NCBI RefSeq assembly: GCF_014203715.1
Contig: NZ_JACHJP010000002.1
Location: 1,364,001-1,428,000, forward strand
Direction of reading: 5' to 3'
Origin: Streptosporangium saharense
GTDB taxonomy: Bacteria; Actinomycetota; Actinomycetes; Streptosporangiales; Streptosporangiaceae
DNA length: 64,000 nucleotides
The notes below the pieces were generated by a model that saw only the letters and a list, made by a program, of their open reading frames with translations, did no database searches and had not been told where the DNA came from. Position numbers and translations under genes: made by a program. Positions 31,566 to 40,305 of the stretch are shown here, piece after piece. How positions within the stretch are numbered: position 1 is the stretch's first letter; every line of letters begins with the position of its first letter.

Positions 31566-32393
31566 TCACGTCGGCAGGCGGGTCCCCGGGCGGGGCTCGC
31601 CCGTCGTCGGCAGGCGGGCCCGCACCTCGAACCCCCCGCCGGGCAGCGGCCTGGCGTCCAGGGTGCCACCGAACATCGTGGCGCGCTCGCGCATACCGAG
31701 CAGCCCCGTCCCGGTGACGGCCCCGACGGGCGCGGGTACGGCCCTGCCGTCGTCGCGGACGAGCACGTCGAGGAAGCCGGGGCGCCAGCGCAGTGTGACG
31801 TGGGCCGAGTTGGCCCCCGCGTGCTTGAGCGTGTTGCCCAGCGCCTCCTGGACGATCCGGTAGGCCGCCAGCTCCAGGGTCAGGCCGATCTCCATGGGAA
31901 GGCCGTCCTCGACCACCTCGACCCGCAGCCCTGCCGTACGGACCTGGGTGAGCAGGTCGCACAGGTCGGACAGCCGGGGCTGGGGGTGCCTGGTCGCCAC
32001 GGGGGCGCCCTCGACGGTCAGCAGGCTCAGGATGCGCTGCAGCTCGACCAGCGCCTGACGGCCCGACTCCTCGGCGACACGCAGCGTCTCGCGGGCCCGC
32101 CCCGGGTCCTTCTCCATGATCATCCGGCCCGCGCCGACGCCGAGCGTCATCATGCTGACCCCGTGGGCGACCACGTCGTGCAGCTCCCCTGCGATGCGGG
32201 CGCGTTCCCGCATCGCCGCGGCGCGGCCCAGCGCCTCCCGCTGCCCGGCCAGCCGGGTGCGCTCGGCTGCCAGGCTCAGCAGCAGCAGGCGCCGCTCACG
32301 CGCGAGCCTCGCGGCGGCCAGCGAGAGGCAGACGACCGCGAGGACGAGCAGCCCGAACGCCACTCGCCAGGCCGGAAGGTCAACACGCCACAT
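31566..32393 (-). CDS. Orphan histidine kinase (HisKA_3)
   Basis: The 275-residue kinase has a single N-terminal membrane helix (about 9-30), a short coiled coil and the box ARIAGEL-H72-DVVAHGVSMM. An ATP-binding domain has AAYRIVQEALGNTLKHA (N box) and GTGLLGMRERA (G box). No response regulator of its family is adjacent; the nearby receiver-like protein (33549) lacks the conserved Lys and has no output domain. ATG at 32393 lies 6 nt after TAGATT, so it is probably a leaderless single gene. The stop is 2 nt from the convergent RAM-protein stop. Confidence 0.87.
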   Translation of the reverse strand: MWRVDLPAWRVAFGLLVLAVVCLSLAAARLARERRLLLLSLAAERTRLAGQREALGRAAAMRERARIAGELHDVVAHGVSMMTLGVGAGRMIMEKDPGRARETLRVAEESGRQALVELQRILSLLTVEGAPVATRHPQPRLSDLCDLLTQVRTAGLRVEVVEDGLPMEIGLTLELAAYRIVQEALGNTLKHAGANSAHVTLRWRPGFLDVLVRDDGRAVPAPVGAVTGTGLLGMRERATMFGGTLDARPLPGGGFEVRARLPTTGEPRPGTRLPT

Positions 32394-32399
32394 GGGCGC

Positions 32400-32405
32400 A
32401 ATCTA
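32400..32405 (-). promoter_or_regulatory. -10 box of orphan kinase gene
   Basis: TAGATT on the minus strand ends 6 nt before the ATG at 32393. Confidence 0.55.
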
Positions 32406-32478
32406 GGACGGCCACGGCGGGGGGTGCATCCCCTCACGGGAGGATCTTGCGTCCGCCCGCGAGGGGAGGACGCGCGGG

Positions 32479-33525
32479 TCAGGAGTTCTTCAGTCCCTGG
32501 CTGATCTCGACCCAGCGGTCGAGGAGGGTCGCCGCGGCGCCGGAGTCGACGACCTGCCCGGCCCTGGCGTAGGCGGCGGCCATCGAGGCGTCCAGGTCGT
32601 CCCCGGCGGCGTCGTGGGCGACCAGCGCGGCGGCCGCGTTGAGCAGCACCGCGTCGCGGACGGGCCCGGTCTTGCCGCTGAGCAGGTCGCGTACGGCCTG
32701 CGCGTTGAAGACCACGTCCCCGCCGCGCAGCGCGTCCGGCTCCGACCTGGGGATGCCGAGCACGGCCGGGTCGAAGACGGTCTTCCTCGCGGTGCCGTCA
32801 CGCACGACCCAGACGGTCGAGGTCGTCGCGGTGGTCAGCTCGTCGAGCCCGTCGTCGCCGCGGAAGACCAGGGCGGAGACGCCGCGCTCGGCGAACACGC
32901 CCGCGACCACGGGGAGCATGACCGGGTCGAAGATGCCGATGGCCTGGGCCTGCGGCCTGGCGGGGTTGGTCAGCGGACCGAGGAAGTTGAAGACCGTCGG
33001 GATGCCCAGCTCCTTGCGGGCGGGTCCGACGAAGCGCAGCGCCGGGTGGTAGTAGGGCGCGAAGCAGAAGGCGATGCCCGCCTCGACGGCGACCCTGGCG
33101 GTGTCCTCGGGGGCCAGGTCGAGCACGACCCCCAGGTGCTCCAGCACGTCGGCGGCCCCGCAGAGGGAGGAGGCGGCCCGGTTGCCGTGCTTGACCACCC
33201 TGGCGCCCGCGGCGGCGGCCACGATCGCGGCCATCGTGGAGACGTTGACGGTGTGGGCGCGGTCGCCACCGGTGCCGACGACGTCGACGACGGGCCCCTC
33301 GACCGACAGCGGGGTCGCCCGCTCCAGCATGGTGCGCGTCAGCCCGGTCAGCTCGGCGACCGTCACCCCCTTGGCCCGCAGCGCCACGGCGAAGCCCGCG
33401 ATCTGCACGGGGGTCGCAGAACCGGACATGATCTCGTTCATCGCCCAGGCGGTCTCGTCCGCGGTGAGGTGCTCACCCGCGAGCAGGGCGGACAACAGCG
33501 CGGGCCAGGTGGTGCGCGCGTCCAT
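32479..33525 (-). CDS. trpD: Anthranilate phosphoribosyltransferase
   Basis: The 348-residue enzyme joins anthranilate to phosphoribosyl pyrophosphate, the second step of tryptophan synthesis. Visible motifs: [17 protein letters not shown] (pyrophosphate loop), [23 protein letters not shown] (anthranilate-binding segment) and [16 protein letters not shown] at 33525 is chosen because GGAG lies 8 nt upstream and the protein then has standard length; an upstream in-frame extension has no family similarity. It stands alone here, away from other trp genes, in the same slot as Rv2192c. Confidence 0.95.
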   Translation of the reverse strand: MDARTTWPALLSALLAGEHLTADETAWAMNEIMSGSATPVQIAGFAVALRAKGVTVAELTGLTRTMLERATPLSVEGPVVDVVGTGGDRAHTVNVSTMAAIVAAAAGARVVKHGNRAASSLCGAADVLEHLGVVLDLAPEDTARVAVEAGIAFCFAPYYHPALRFVGPARKELGIPTVFNFLGPLTNPARPQAQAIGIFDPVMLPVVAGVFAERGVSALVFRGDDGLDELTTATTSTVWVVRDGTARKTVFDPAVLGIPRSEPDALRGGDVVFNAQAVRDLLSGKTGPVRDAVLLNAAAALVAHDAAGDDLDASMAAAYARAGQVVDSGAAATLLDRWVEISQGLKNS

Positions 33526-33548
33526 GTGGGGTCTCCAGAGGGTTCGGT

Positions 33549-33977
33549 CTACCGGGAGGTCAGGCGGGTCGACAGGCGGCGGCGCATCAGGTCGGCGACG
33601 GTCTCGGCGAGCACGACCGGGTCGATCGGCTGCGGCACGACGGCCTCCGCGCGGGACCACTCGGCCAGCCACCGGTCGTCACGGCGGGCGATCAGCAGGC
33701 AGATCGGCGGGCAGTCGTACACCTCGTCCTTGGCCTGCCTGGCGACCCCCATGCCGCCTGCGGGCTGGGTCTCGGCGTCGAGCACGGCGACGTCGATCTC
33801 CCCCGAGTCGAAGTGCTGGACGACCTTCGCGTGGGTGGCGCACTCCACGATCTCCACGAGGGGCACGTCGGCGGCGGGGCGCCGGCCGATCGCCTGCCGC
33901 ACCTTCTCGCGGGTGCTCGCGTCGTCGCTGTAGACGAGGACCCTCAGCTTGTCGTCGGTGCTCACGGTGGCGCTCAC
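33549..33977 (-). CDS. Stand-alone degenerate receiver-domain protein
   Basis: The 142-residue protein has the CheY-like fold only. The acidic pair is in VLVYSDD and the presumed phospho-acceptor is the Asp in [12 protein letters not shown]. Where a Lys-Pro pair should follow beta 5, it reads VVPQPIDP, so the conserved Lys is Gln. Phosphorylation may therefore be lost or altered. No DNA-binding domain is present. I chose GTG at 33977 (AAGGGA precedes closely); a GTG four codons later is possible. It lies 23 nt upstream of trpD on the same strand and is divergent from ctaE. Confidence 0.78.
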   Translation of the reverse strand: MSATVSTDDKLRVLVYSDDASTREKVRQAIGRRPAADVPLVEIVECATHAKVVQHFDSGEIDVAVLDAETQPAGGMGVARQAKDEVYDCPPICLLIARRDDRWLAEWSRAEAVVPQPIDPVVLAETVADLMRRRLSTRLTSR

Positions 33978-34092
33978 TATCCCTTGTCGATGTATGGTCA
34001 CCTGGGATGGTACCGGGCTGCTCGCCCGGAGACCCAGGCCGGACGCGTCCATGAGTTAATTGCGTCGTAAGCCCGGTTTGAGGGGACACGGA

Positions 34093-34123
34093 GACCCCCT
34101 AGTGGGGGGTCGTGCGGCGACCC
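34093..34123 (+). promoter_or_regulatory. Two overlapping leader hairpins before ctaE
   Basis: Hairpin A pairs GACCCCC (34093-34099) with GGGGGTC (34105-34111). Hairpin B pairs GGGTCG (34107-34112) with CGACCC (34118-34123). They share 34107-34111 and cannot form together, an arrangement seen in attenuators and translational switches. The ATG is 20 nt further on, with AGGAG between. The ligand or trigger is unknown and the structure is not tested. Confidence 0.4.
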
Positions 34124-34142
34124 GACCAGGAGAGCCGCAATA

Positions 34143-34760
34143 ATGCTGCCCGTGGCGACAGCATCCGCAATATCTACGACGACGACAGCGCACTCGTCCC
34201 GCAGGCCAGACCTGGTCAGCGTCGGGACGATCGTCTGGCTGTCCTCTGAGCTCATGTTCTTCGCGGCGCTGTTCGCGATGTACTTCACCATCCGGTCGGT
34301 CAGTCTCGGTCAGGGTCTCCCCTGGCCGGAGGCTCACCTGAACGTCCAGTTCTCGCTGGTCAACACGATCATTCTGGTCCTGTCGAGTGTGACCTGTCAG
34401 CTGGGCGTGTGGGCGGCTGAGAAGGGCCAGGTCGCCAAGCTGCGCTTCTGGTACATCGTCAGCTTCCTGATGGGTGCCGTGTTCGTCGGTGGCCAGCTGT
34501 ACGAGTACAGCCAGCTGGTCCACGAGGGGCACACCCTGTCGCACTCCGCGTACGACTCGGTGTTCTACCTGACCACGGGCTTCCACGGCCTGCACGTGAC
34601 CGGTGGACTGATCGCGTTCCTGTTCATGCTGGGACGTACGTACGCCGCGAAGCGCTTCACCCGTGAGCAGGCGACCAGCGCCATCGTCGTGTCCTACTAC
34701 TGGCACTTTGTCGATGTGGTCTGGATTGGCCTTTTCGTGACCATCTACGGCATTCATTAA
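34143..34760 (+). CDS. ctaE: Cytochrome c oxidase subunit III
   Basis: The 205-residue subunit has five transmembrane helices. Conserved elements include the [20 protein letters not shown] helix, the helix ending GLHVTGG and the final [14 protein letters not shown], typical of actinobacterial short subunit III. It belongs to the aa3 oxidase that joins the bc1 complex in a supercomplex. The ATG at 34143 has AGGAG about 10 nt upstream. It starts the ctaE-qcrC-qcrA-qcrB operon; qcrC begins 16 nt downstream. A leader hairpin pair lies just upstream. Confidence 0.95.
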   Translation: MLPVATASAISTTTTAHSSRRPDLVSVGTIVWLSSELMFFAALFAMYFTIRSVSLGQGLPWPEAHLNVQFSLVNTIILVLSSVTCQLGVWAAEKGQVAKLRFWYIVSFLMGAVFVGGQLYEYSQLVHEGHTLSHSAYDSVFYLTTGFHGLHVTGGLIAFLFMLGRTYAAKRFTREQATSAIVVSYYWHFVDVVWIGLFVTIYGIH

Positions 34761-34776
34761 GGAATCGGGGATCTCT

Positions 34777-35589
34777 GTGAATAGGATCACCGCTGGGCGG
34801 CGGCATCCCCTCGCGAGATACGCCGTCCTGCTTCTTGCCCTTGGGCTGCTCGGGGGGTTCTACACCCTGGCGGCCCCGACGAGTGAGCGGGCTGACGCGG
34901 CCATCGCGTCCGGCAGGGCCGACGACGTCGCCGAGGGCAAGAAACTCTTCGAGCAGAGCTGCTCCAGCTGCCACGGCCTCAACGCCGAGGGCACCAAGAA
35001 CGGCCCGACGCTCGTCGGCGTCGGCGCCGCCGCCGTGGACTTCCAGGTCAGCAGTGGCCGCATGCCCCTGGCCAACCCCGGCGCCCAGGCCCCGCGCAAG
35101 CCGACGGCCCCCTGGGTCAACGAGGACACCATCCGGCAGCTCTCCGCCTACATCCAGTCGCTGGGCGGCGGCCCGACCGTCCCCACCGACGAGCAGGTGG
35201 ACCCGGCCAAGGGCGACAAGTCGAAGGGTGGCGAGCTGTTCCGCGCGAACTGCATCCAGTGCCACAACTTCGTCGGCGCCGGTGGCGCCCTGACCCAGGG
35301 CAAGTACGCCCCGCCGCTGAACGAGGCCACCCCGAAGCAGATCTACGAGGCCATGATCACCGGCCCGCAGGCGATGCCGGTGTTCAACGACAGCATCATC
35401 ACCCCCGACCAGAAGCGGGACATGATCGCCTACATCGTGGGCGTGCGTGAGGAGCCCAACCCGGGCGGCGCCGGCCTCGGCCGCATCGGTCCGGTGACCG
35501 AGGGCATCGTGGCCTGGATCGTGGGCATCAGCCTGCTCGTCCTCGCCGCCATCTGGATCACCGCCAAGAAGCGACAGGCCCACCAATGA
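34777..35589 (+). CDS. qcrC: Dihaem cytochrome c subunit of bc1 complex
   Basis: The 270-residue protein has an N-terminal membrane anchor (about 15-32) and two c-type haem sites, C62-S-S-C65-H66 and C159-I-Q-C162-H163, with distal Met ligands likely in SSGRMPLAN and GPQAMPVF. A C-terminal transmembrane helix covers about 242-262. The two haems replace separate cytochrome c1 and soluble cytochrome c in actinobacteria, passing electrons straight to the aa3 oxidase. GTG start; the stop overlaps the qcrA start (ATGA). Confidence 0.96.
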   Translation: MNRITAGRRHPLARYAVLLLALGLLGGFYTLAAPTSERADAAIASGRADDVAEGKKLFEQSCSSCHGLNAEGTKNGPTLVGVGAAAVDFQVSSGRMPLANPGAQAPRKPTAPWVNEDTIRQLSAYIQSLGGGPTVPTDEQVDPAKGDKSKGGELFRANCIQCHNFVGAGGALTQGKYAPPLNEATPKQIYEAMITGPQAMPVFNDSIITPDQKRDMIAYIVGVREEPNPGGAGLGRIGPVTEGIVAWIVGISLLVLAAIWITAKKRQAHQ

Positions 35590-36695
35590 CAGACAACAAC
35601 CACGACATCGAACAGTCCGAGGGGCGCGTGCCACACCGCGTCATCGGCACCCCGTCGCCCGCGACGAGCACCTCGCTGCTGGGCAGGGAGGAGCACGCCG
35701 GAACCGACGTCGACGTCCCCGGCGTGAACCTGCAGAACGAGCAGACCGCCAGGAAGGGTGAGCGGGCCGCGGCCCTGTGCTTCCTCATCACCTTCCTGGC
35801 CGCGGTCGCCTTCGTCGTCTCCTACGTGGTCTTCCAGGTGGGCGACGTGGAGTCCACCCAGACCTCGACCCTGGCGCTCGGCGGCTCGCTGACCCTGGCG
35901 CTGCTGTCGCTCGCGGCGGGCGTCGTGTTCTGGGTCCGCATGGTCATGCCGAAGTACAACCTGATCCAGGAGCGCCACGAGATGGCGTCCTCTCCCGCGG
36001 TCAGGGACGAGGTCGGCAGGACCTTCCTGCAGGGCGCCGCCGAGAGCGGCGTCACCAAGCGGCCGCTGCTGCGCCGTACGCTCCTGCTGGCCGCCGCCCC
36101 GCTGGGCGTGCTGCCGCTGGTGCTGCTGCGCGACCTCGGGCCGCGCTACACCAACTTCCCGCAGAAGCTGCGGCACACCGTCTGGGGCGAGAAGACCAAG
36201 GACGGCAAGGACCGCAGGCTCGTCGTCGAGGGAACCGGCGCGCCGATCCGCGCTGCCGACTTCAACTCCCCCGGCGGCATCCTCTCGGTCGTGCCCGAGG
36301 GTTACGAGCACGACCTCAACGCCCTGGCCAAGGCGACGCTGATCCTGATCAAGTTCCGCCCGGAGGAGATCAAGTCCGGGACGAACAAGAACTGGACGCA
36401 CGACGGCATCGTGGCGTACTCCAAGATCTGCACGCACGTCGGCTGCCCCGCGGCCCTCTACGAGCAGACCACGCACCACATCCTGTGCCCGTGCCACCAG
36501 TCCACCTTCGACGCCGCCGACGGCGCCAAGGTGATCTTCGGCCCGGCCGCCAGGCCGCTGCCCCAGTTGCCCATCGCGGTGGACAACGAGGGCTACCTGG
36601 TCGCCACGGCTGACTTCGCCGTCCCGCCAGGACCGAGTTTCTGGGAGCGCGGCGACGCCGAGGCCGAGGTCCGTGCGAAGGGAGGCCACGCATGA
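35586..36695 (+). CDS. qcrA: Rieske iron-sulfur subunit of bc1 complex
   Basis: The 369-residue subunit has three transmembrane helices (about 60-80, 100-120 and 160-180), as is usual for actinobacterial QcrA. The C-terminal Rieske domain holds the 2Fe-2S ligands C282-T-H284 and C301-P-C-H304, with the disulfide partners C287 and C303. It takes electrons from menaquinol and delivers them to QcrC. Both ends overlap neighbours as ATGA, so the three qcr genes are translationally coupled. Confidence 0.96.
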   Translation: MTDNNHDIEQSEGRVPHRVIGTPSPATSTSLLGREEHAGTDVDVPGVNLQNEQTARKGERAAALCFLITFLAAVAFVVSYVVFQVGDVESTQTSTLALGGSLTLALLSLAAGVVFWVRMVMPKYNLIQERHEMASSPAVRDEVGRTFLQGAAESGVTKRPLLRRTLLLAAAPLGVLPLVLLRDLGPRYTNFPQKLRHTVWGEKTKDGKDRRLVVEGTGAPIRAADFNSPGGILSVVPEGYEHDLNALAKATLILIKFRPEEIKSGTNKNWTHDGIVAYSKICTHVGCPAALYEQTTHHILCPCHQSTFDAADGAKVIFGPAARPLPQLPIAVDNEGYLVATADFAVPPGPSFWERGDAEAEVRAKGGHA

Positions 36696-38338
36696 GCACC
36701 GGAACGGTTCCGAAGCCCATCGCGGGCGCGAGCGGTTTCCTCGACGACAGGCTGGGCGCGGGGAACTTCCTCAAGCGCAACCTGCGCAAGGTGTTCCCCG
36801 ACCACTGGTCGTTCCTGCTGGGTGAGATCGCGCTCTACTCGTTCATCATCCTGCTGCTGACCGGTACCTTCCTGACGTTCTTCTTCAAACCCTCCATGGC
36901 GCACGTCGTCTACGACGGCTCCTACGAGCCGCTCAGGGACGTCACGATGTCGGAGGCGTACGCCTCCTCGCTGCACATCAGCTTCGACGTGCGCGGTGGT
37001 CTGCTGATGCGGCAGATGCACCACTGGGCCGCCCTGCTGTTCGTCGCCGGCATGATGGTGCACGCGCTCCGGGTGTTCTTCACCGGTGCGTACCGCAAGC
37101 CGCGCGAGCTGAACTGGCTCATCGGCGTGCTGCTGCTGACGCTGGCGCTCGCCGAGGGTCTGACCGGCTACTCCCTGCCCGACGACCTGCTCTCCGGCGC
37201 CGGTCTTCGTATCACCGAGGGTGTGGCGATCTCGCTGCCGCTGGTCGGCACCTGGATCACCTTCTTCCTCTTCGGCGGCGAGTATCCCGGCGAGGACGTG
37301 ATCTCCCGGTTCTACTCGCTGCACATCCTGCTCATCCCCGGCATCCTGCTCGCGCTCATCTCCGCCCACATGGTCCTCATGTGGGTGCAGAAGCACACCC
37401 AGATGCCGGGCAAGGGCCGTACGAACGAGAACGTGGTGGGCGCGCCGTTCTACCCGGCCTTCATGGCCAAGGCGGGCGCGTACTTCATGTTCACGTTCGG
37501 GGTGATCGCACTGCTGGGCACCTTCGCCCAGATCAACCCGATCTGGCTGTTCGGTCCCTACACGCCGGCCGACATCTCGGCGGGTTCCCAGCCCGACTTC
37601 TACATGGGCTTCCTCGAAGGCGCACTGCGTCTGATGCCCTCGTGGGAGATCAACTTCCTGGGCTTCACGCTGCCGATGAGCGTGCTGATCCCGGCGCTGG
37701 TCCCGATGGGCATCATCATGACCGGCCTGGCCCTGTATCCCTTCCTGGAGCAGTGGGTCACCGGGGACCGCAGCGAGCACCACGTCGCCGACCGTCCCCG
37801 CAACAACCCGCACCGCACCTCGATCGGCATCTCGGCCATCACGTTCTACGGTGTGCTGTGGCTGCTGGGCGCCAACGACGAGATCTCCTCGGTCTTCCAC
37901 GTCTCGCTGAACTGGACGACCTACATCGGCCGGGGCCTGATCTTCCTCGGTCCGCTGGTGGCCTACATCGTCACCTACCGGATCTGCCTGGGCCTGCAGC
38001 GCAGCGACGCGGCGGTGATCGGCCACGGCGTGGAGTCGGGTGTCATCAAGCGCCTGCCCCACGGTGAGTACATCGAGGTCCACGTTCCCGCCGAGGCCTC
38101 CATCGAGGCGCACATGCGGGGCAAGACCGCGGTTCCGATGATCGCCGGGACCGACACCGACAAGGACGGCATCCCGCCCAAGGGGATGCGCGGTCCGCTC
38201 GGCAGGCTCCGCGCCAAGATGAGCAAGGCCTACGGCGGCGAGAAGATCCCGCTGGACGACGGCCACGGTCACGGCGACGAGCACGACGAGCACGCGCAGG
38301 TCGGCCCGGGCGGGGACGACAGGTCCCTGACCCACTAG
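36692..38338 (+). CDS. qcrB: Cytochrome b subunit of bc1 complex
   Basis: The 548-residue membrane protein has about eight or nine helices. Haem-ligating His pairs are visible in the second and fourth helices (MRQMHHWAALLFVAGMMVHALR, FYSLHILLIPGILLALISAHM). Residues around QMHHWAALLF and the PDF-WY-like PDFYMGF element belong to quinol-site loops. The C-terminus carries a His/Asp-rich extension (HGHGDEHDEH). It oxidises menaquinol and pumps protons through the Q cycle. It overlaps qcrA and ends the operon before a strong terminator. Confidence 0.96.
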   Translation: MSTGTVPKPIAGASGFLDDRLGAGNFLKRNLRKVFPDHWSFLLGEIALYSFIILLLTGTFLTFFFKPSMAHVVYDGSYEPLRDVTMSEAYASSLHISFDVRGGLLMRQMHHWAALLFVAGMMVHALRVFFTGAYRKPRELNWLIGVLLLTLALAEGLTGYSLPDDLLSGAGLRITEGVAISLPLVGTWITFFLFGGEYPGEDVISRFYSLHILLIPGILLALISAHMVLMWVQKHTQMPGKGRTNENVVGAPFYPAFMAKAGAYFMFTFGVIALLGTFAQINPIWLFGPYTPADISAGSQPDFYMGFLEGALRLMPSWEINFLGFTLPMSVLIPALVPMGIIMTGLALYPFLEQWVTGDRSEHHVADRPRNNPHRTSIGISAITFYGVLWLLGANDEISSVFHVSLNWTTYIGRGLIFLGPLVAYIVTYRICLGLQRSDAAVIGHGVESGVIKRLPHGEYIEVHVPAEASIEAHMRGKTAVPMIAGTDTDKDGIPPKGMRGPLGRLRAKMSKAYGGEKIPLDDGHGHGDEHDEHAQVGPGGDDRSLTH

Positions 38339-38361
38339 GCCGCCAAGGCGTCGCCACACGA

Positions 38362-38396
38362 CGGGGCCCGGACACCGACTCGGTGTCCGGGCCCCG
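38362..38396 (+). terminator. Strong hairpin terminator after qcrB
   Basis: A stem of at least 15 bp (CGGGGCCCGGACACC / GGTGTCCGGGCCCCG) lies 23 nt after the stop, separating qcrB from the convergent L,D-transpeptidase. Confidence 0.85.
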
Positions 38397-38544
38397 CTGT
38401 CTGTCTCCGGCTCTCCCACGGTGACCCCCAGGAGGCTCCTGTACGGCTCGCGGAGCCCCGGAAAACGGTCTGCCGCAATTCCCCACACCCACGGGCCCGG
38501 AAAGGCGCACAGGGCCTCTCAGCGGCCCCGAGGCGCGCGGGCCG

Positions 38545-39762
38545 TCACAGGGAGTCGGCGGTGAAGTACTTGACGCTGCTCCACTTCAGCCACTGCTTCC
38601 AATCCTCCTGCCAGTGGCCCCACCCGTTGGTCGGCTCCAGCTGGCGAGGACTGCCGGTGATGATGATCGGGTCACCGATGAGGGTGTTGTTGATGAACCA
38701 GGCGGCGTTGTCCGGGCTGACGTTGACGCAGCCGTGGCTGACGTTGGAGTACCCCTGGGAGCCCACCGACCACGGCGCGCTGTGCACGTACTCGCCGCTG
38801 TTGGAGATGCGGACCGTGTTGTAGACCGTCATCTGGTAGTAGCCGGGAGAGCCGGGCCCGATGCCCGGGGAGGTCATGACCGTGACGGGCTCCCTGGACA
38901 TGGCCAGGTGCACACCGCTGGTCGTGTAGTACTTCCAGGCGCCGCCCTGGCCCGCGCTCATGGGGATCTGCCGGACGACCTTGCCGTTGCGCCTGACGGT
39001 CAGGTGGTGGGTGAGGGTGCTGCCCTTGGTGATCTGGGAGCGGCCGATCCGGAAACGGATGCTCTGGTTCTGCTTGCCGTACACGCCCCTGCCGCCTCTG
39101 ACGCCCTCAAGATTGGCGTCCACGCGGACCGTCGTGTTGGCGGGCCAGAAGGTCTTGGGGCGGAAGTGCACGGTCTTGTCGTCGAACCAGTGCCAGGCCC
39201 CGACGACCGGCTTCGAGGCGCTGATCGCCAGGTTGCGCTCGACCTCGACGCGGTCGGTGATCGGCTGGTCGAAGGTGATCATGACGGGCATGCCGACCCC
39301 GACCGTCAGGCCGGTCAGGTCCTTGTCGGGGAGGAACTCCTTGATCGCGAAGGTCTTCTCCGCCCTGACGGTGGAGAAGGAGGTGCGGGTCTCGGTGGTC
39401 TTGCCAGCCGGGTTCACCGCGACCGCGGTGACCTCGTAGGTCGTCCCCGGCAGCGCGGTGTCCTGGCTGTGCCACTGGGACCCGTCCGCGCTCAGCACGC
39501 CCGTCAGGGTGTTCCTGGGGCCCTTCACGGTGACGCTCTTCAGCGTCCCGCCGTTGGCGGCCACCAGGACCGTCGCGTGGGTCGGCACGTTGCCCGCCTT
39601 GTCGAGCGGGACCACGCTGACCGCCGCGTCCGCGTGCGGCGCCGACCCTGCCGGCCCCAGCGCGGCGGTGGTGGAACCGTCCGAGCATGAGGTCACCAGC
39701 AGCAGGGCCAGCAGCCCGGCCCCCGGAATCGAAACACGCATCGTCTGTCCCACGTGCCCCAC
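38545..39762 (-). CDS. L,D-transpeptidase lipoprotein
   Basis: The 405-residue protein has a lipoprotein signal with C26 in LVTSC, then two Ig-like domains (about 45-260) and the catalytic YkuD domain. The active site is S-H343-G-C345-V-N-V, followed by a Trp-rich C-terminal tail like that of mycobacterial Ldt enzymes. It makes 3-3 peptidoglycan cross-links outside the membrane. GTG at 39762 is supported by GGGGAG 5 nt upstream; an in-frame ATG seven codons later is the alternative. It faces qcrB convergently. Confidence 0.93.
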   Translation of the reverse strand: MGHVGQTMRVSIPGAGLLALLLVTSCSDGSTTAALGPAGSAPHADAAVSVVPLDKAGNVPTHATVLVAANGGTLKSVTVKGPRNTLTGVLSADGSQWHSQDTALPGTTYEVTAVAVNPAGKTTETRTSFSTVRAEKTFAIKEFLPDKDLTGLTVGVGMPVMITFDQPITDRVEVERNLAISASKPVVGAWHWFDDKTVHFRPKTFWPANTTVRVDANLEGVRGGRGVYGKQNQSIRFRIGRSQITKGSTLTHHLTVRRNGKVVRQIPMSAGQGGAWKYYTTSGVHLAMSREPVTVMTSPGIGPGSPGYYQMTVYNTVRISNSGEYVHSAPWSVGSQGYSNVSHGCVNVSPDNAAWFINNTLIGDPIIITGSPRQLEPTNGWGHWQEDWKQWLKWSSVKYFTADSL

Positions 39763-39864
39763 GTGTACTCCCCTGTTCAGGACCGGTCCGGTGATCCTGT
39801 TATTACCCGTAGTAAGCGGAGCGCCACATATGGCAGGGGGTATGGGTCCCCAATAAACACCAAA

Positions 39865-39895
39865 AAACGGACCACGGAAGTTCCGTGGCCCGTTT
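39865..39895 (-). terminator. Rho-independent terminator of the ctaC-ctaD-ctaF operon
   Basis: AAACGG-A-CCACGGAA pairs with TTCCGTGG-C-CCGTTT (one mismatch). On the minus strand the stem is followed by TTTTTT, one of the few U-tract terminators in the window. It lies 15 nt after the ctaF stop. Confidence 0.88.
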
Positions 39896-39909
39896 CTGGG
39901 AGCCGGGGC

Positions 39910-40305
39910 TCAGTGCGAGAAGTGACCCCGGTAGTACTCGAAGACGAACCCGATCATGCTCATGATGACCGCGAAGACGCCGATCAGGAACAGCCACCAG
40001 CCGATGACCAGGCCGACCGCGGTGAGCGAGACGGCCAGGCAGACGAACAGCGGCCACCAGCTGTGCGGGCTGAAGAAGCCGAGCTCCCCCGCGCCGTCGC
40101 TGATCTCGCCCTGCTTGTTGTCCTCAGGCTGCTCGCCGATGCGGCGGGCGGTGTACATGAGGTAGTAGCCGATCATGAAGGCGAAGCCGACCGAGATCGC
40201 CATCGCCGTCGTGCCGACCGGTTCCCTTGACCAGAACCAGTAGACGACGTCCACGGCGGCGAAGAAGATGCCGCAGAGGATGAACAGCCAGCCCTGGACC
40301 TTCAT
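39910..40305 (-). CDS. ctaF: Cytochrome c oxidase subunit IV, actinobacterial type
   Basis: The 131-residue protein has four transmembrane helices in two pairs (about 4-22, 32-50, 80-98, 101-121). The family's [15 protein letters not shown] start and the C-terminal [14 protein letters not shown] are recognisable. It is the fourth, regulatory subunit of the aa3 oxidase in actinobacteria. The ATG at 40305 overlaps the ctaD stop (ATGA). It is the last gene of the ctaC-ctaD-ctaF unit. Confidence 0.95.
   Translation of the reverse strand: MKVQGWLFILCGIFFAAVDVVYWFWSREPVGTTAMAISVGFAFMIGYYLMYTARRIGEQPEDNKQGEISDGAGELGFFSPHSWWPLFVCLAVSLTAVGLVIGWWLFLIGVFAVIMSMIGFVFEYYRGHFSH

Noticed and set aside
34079-34142. 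Intrinsic terminator upstream of ctaE
   Set aside because: The hairpins lie in the leader, lack a U tract and alternate with each other; a regulatory leader fits better.
36593-38488. Long minus-strand open frame across qcrB
   Set aside because: It overlaps a certain respiratory gene, lacks family motifs and has no ribosome-binding site.
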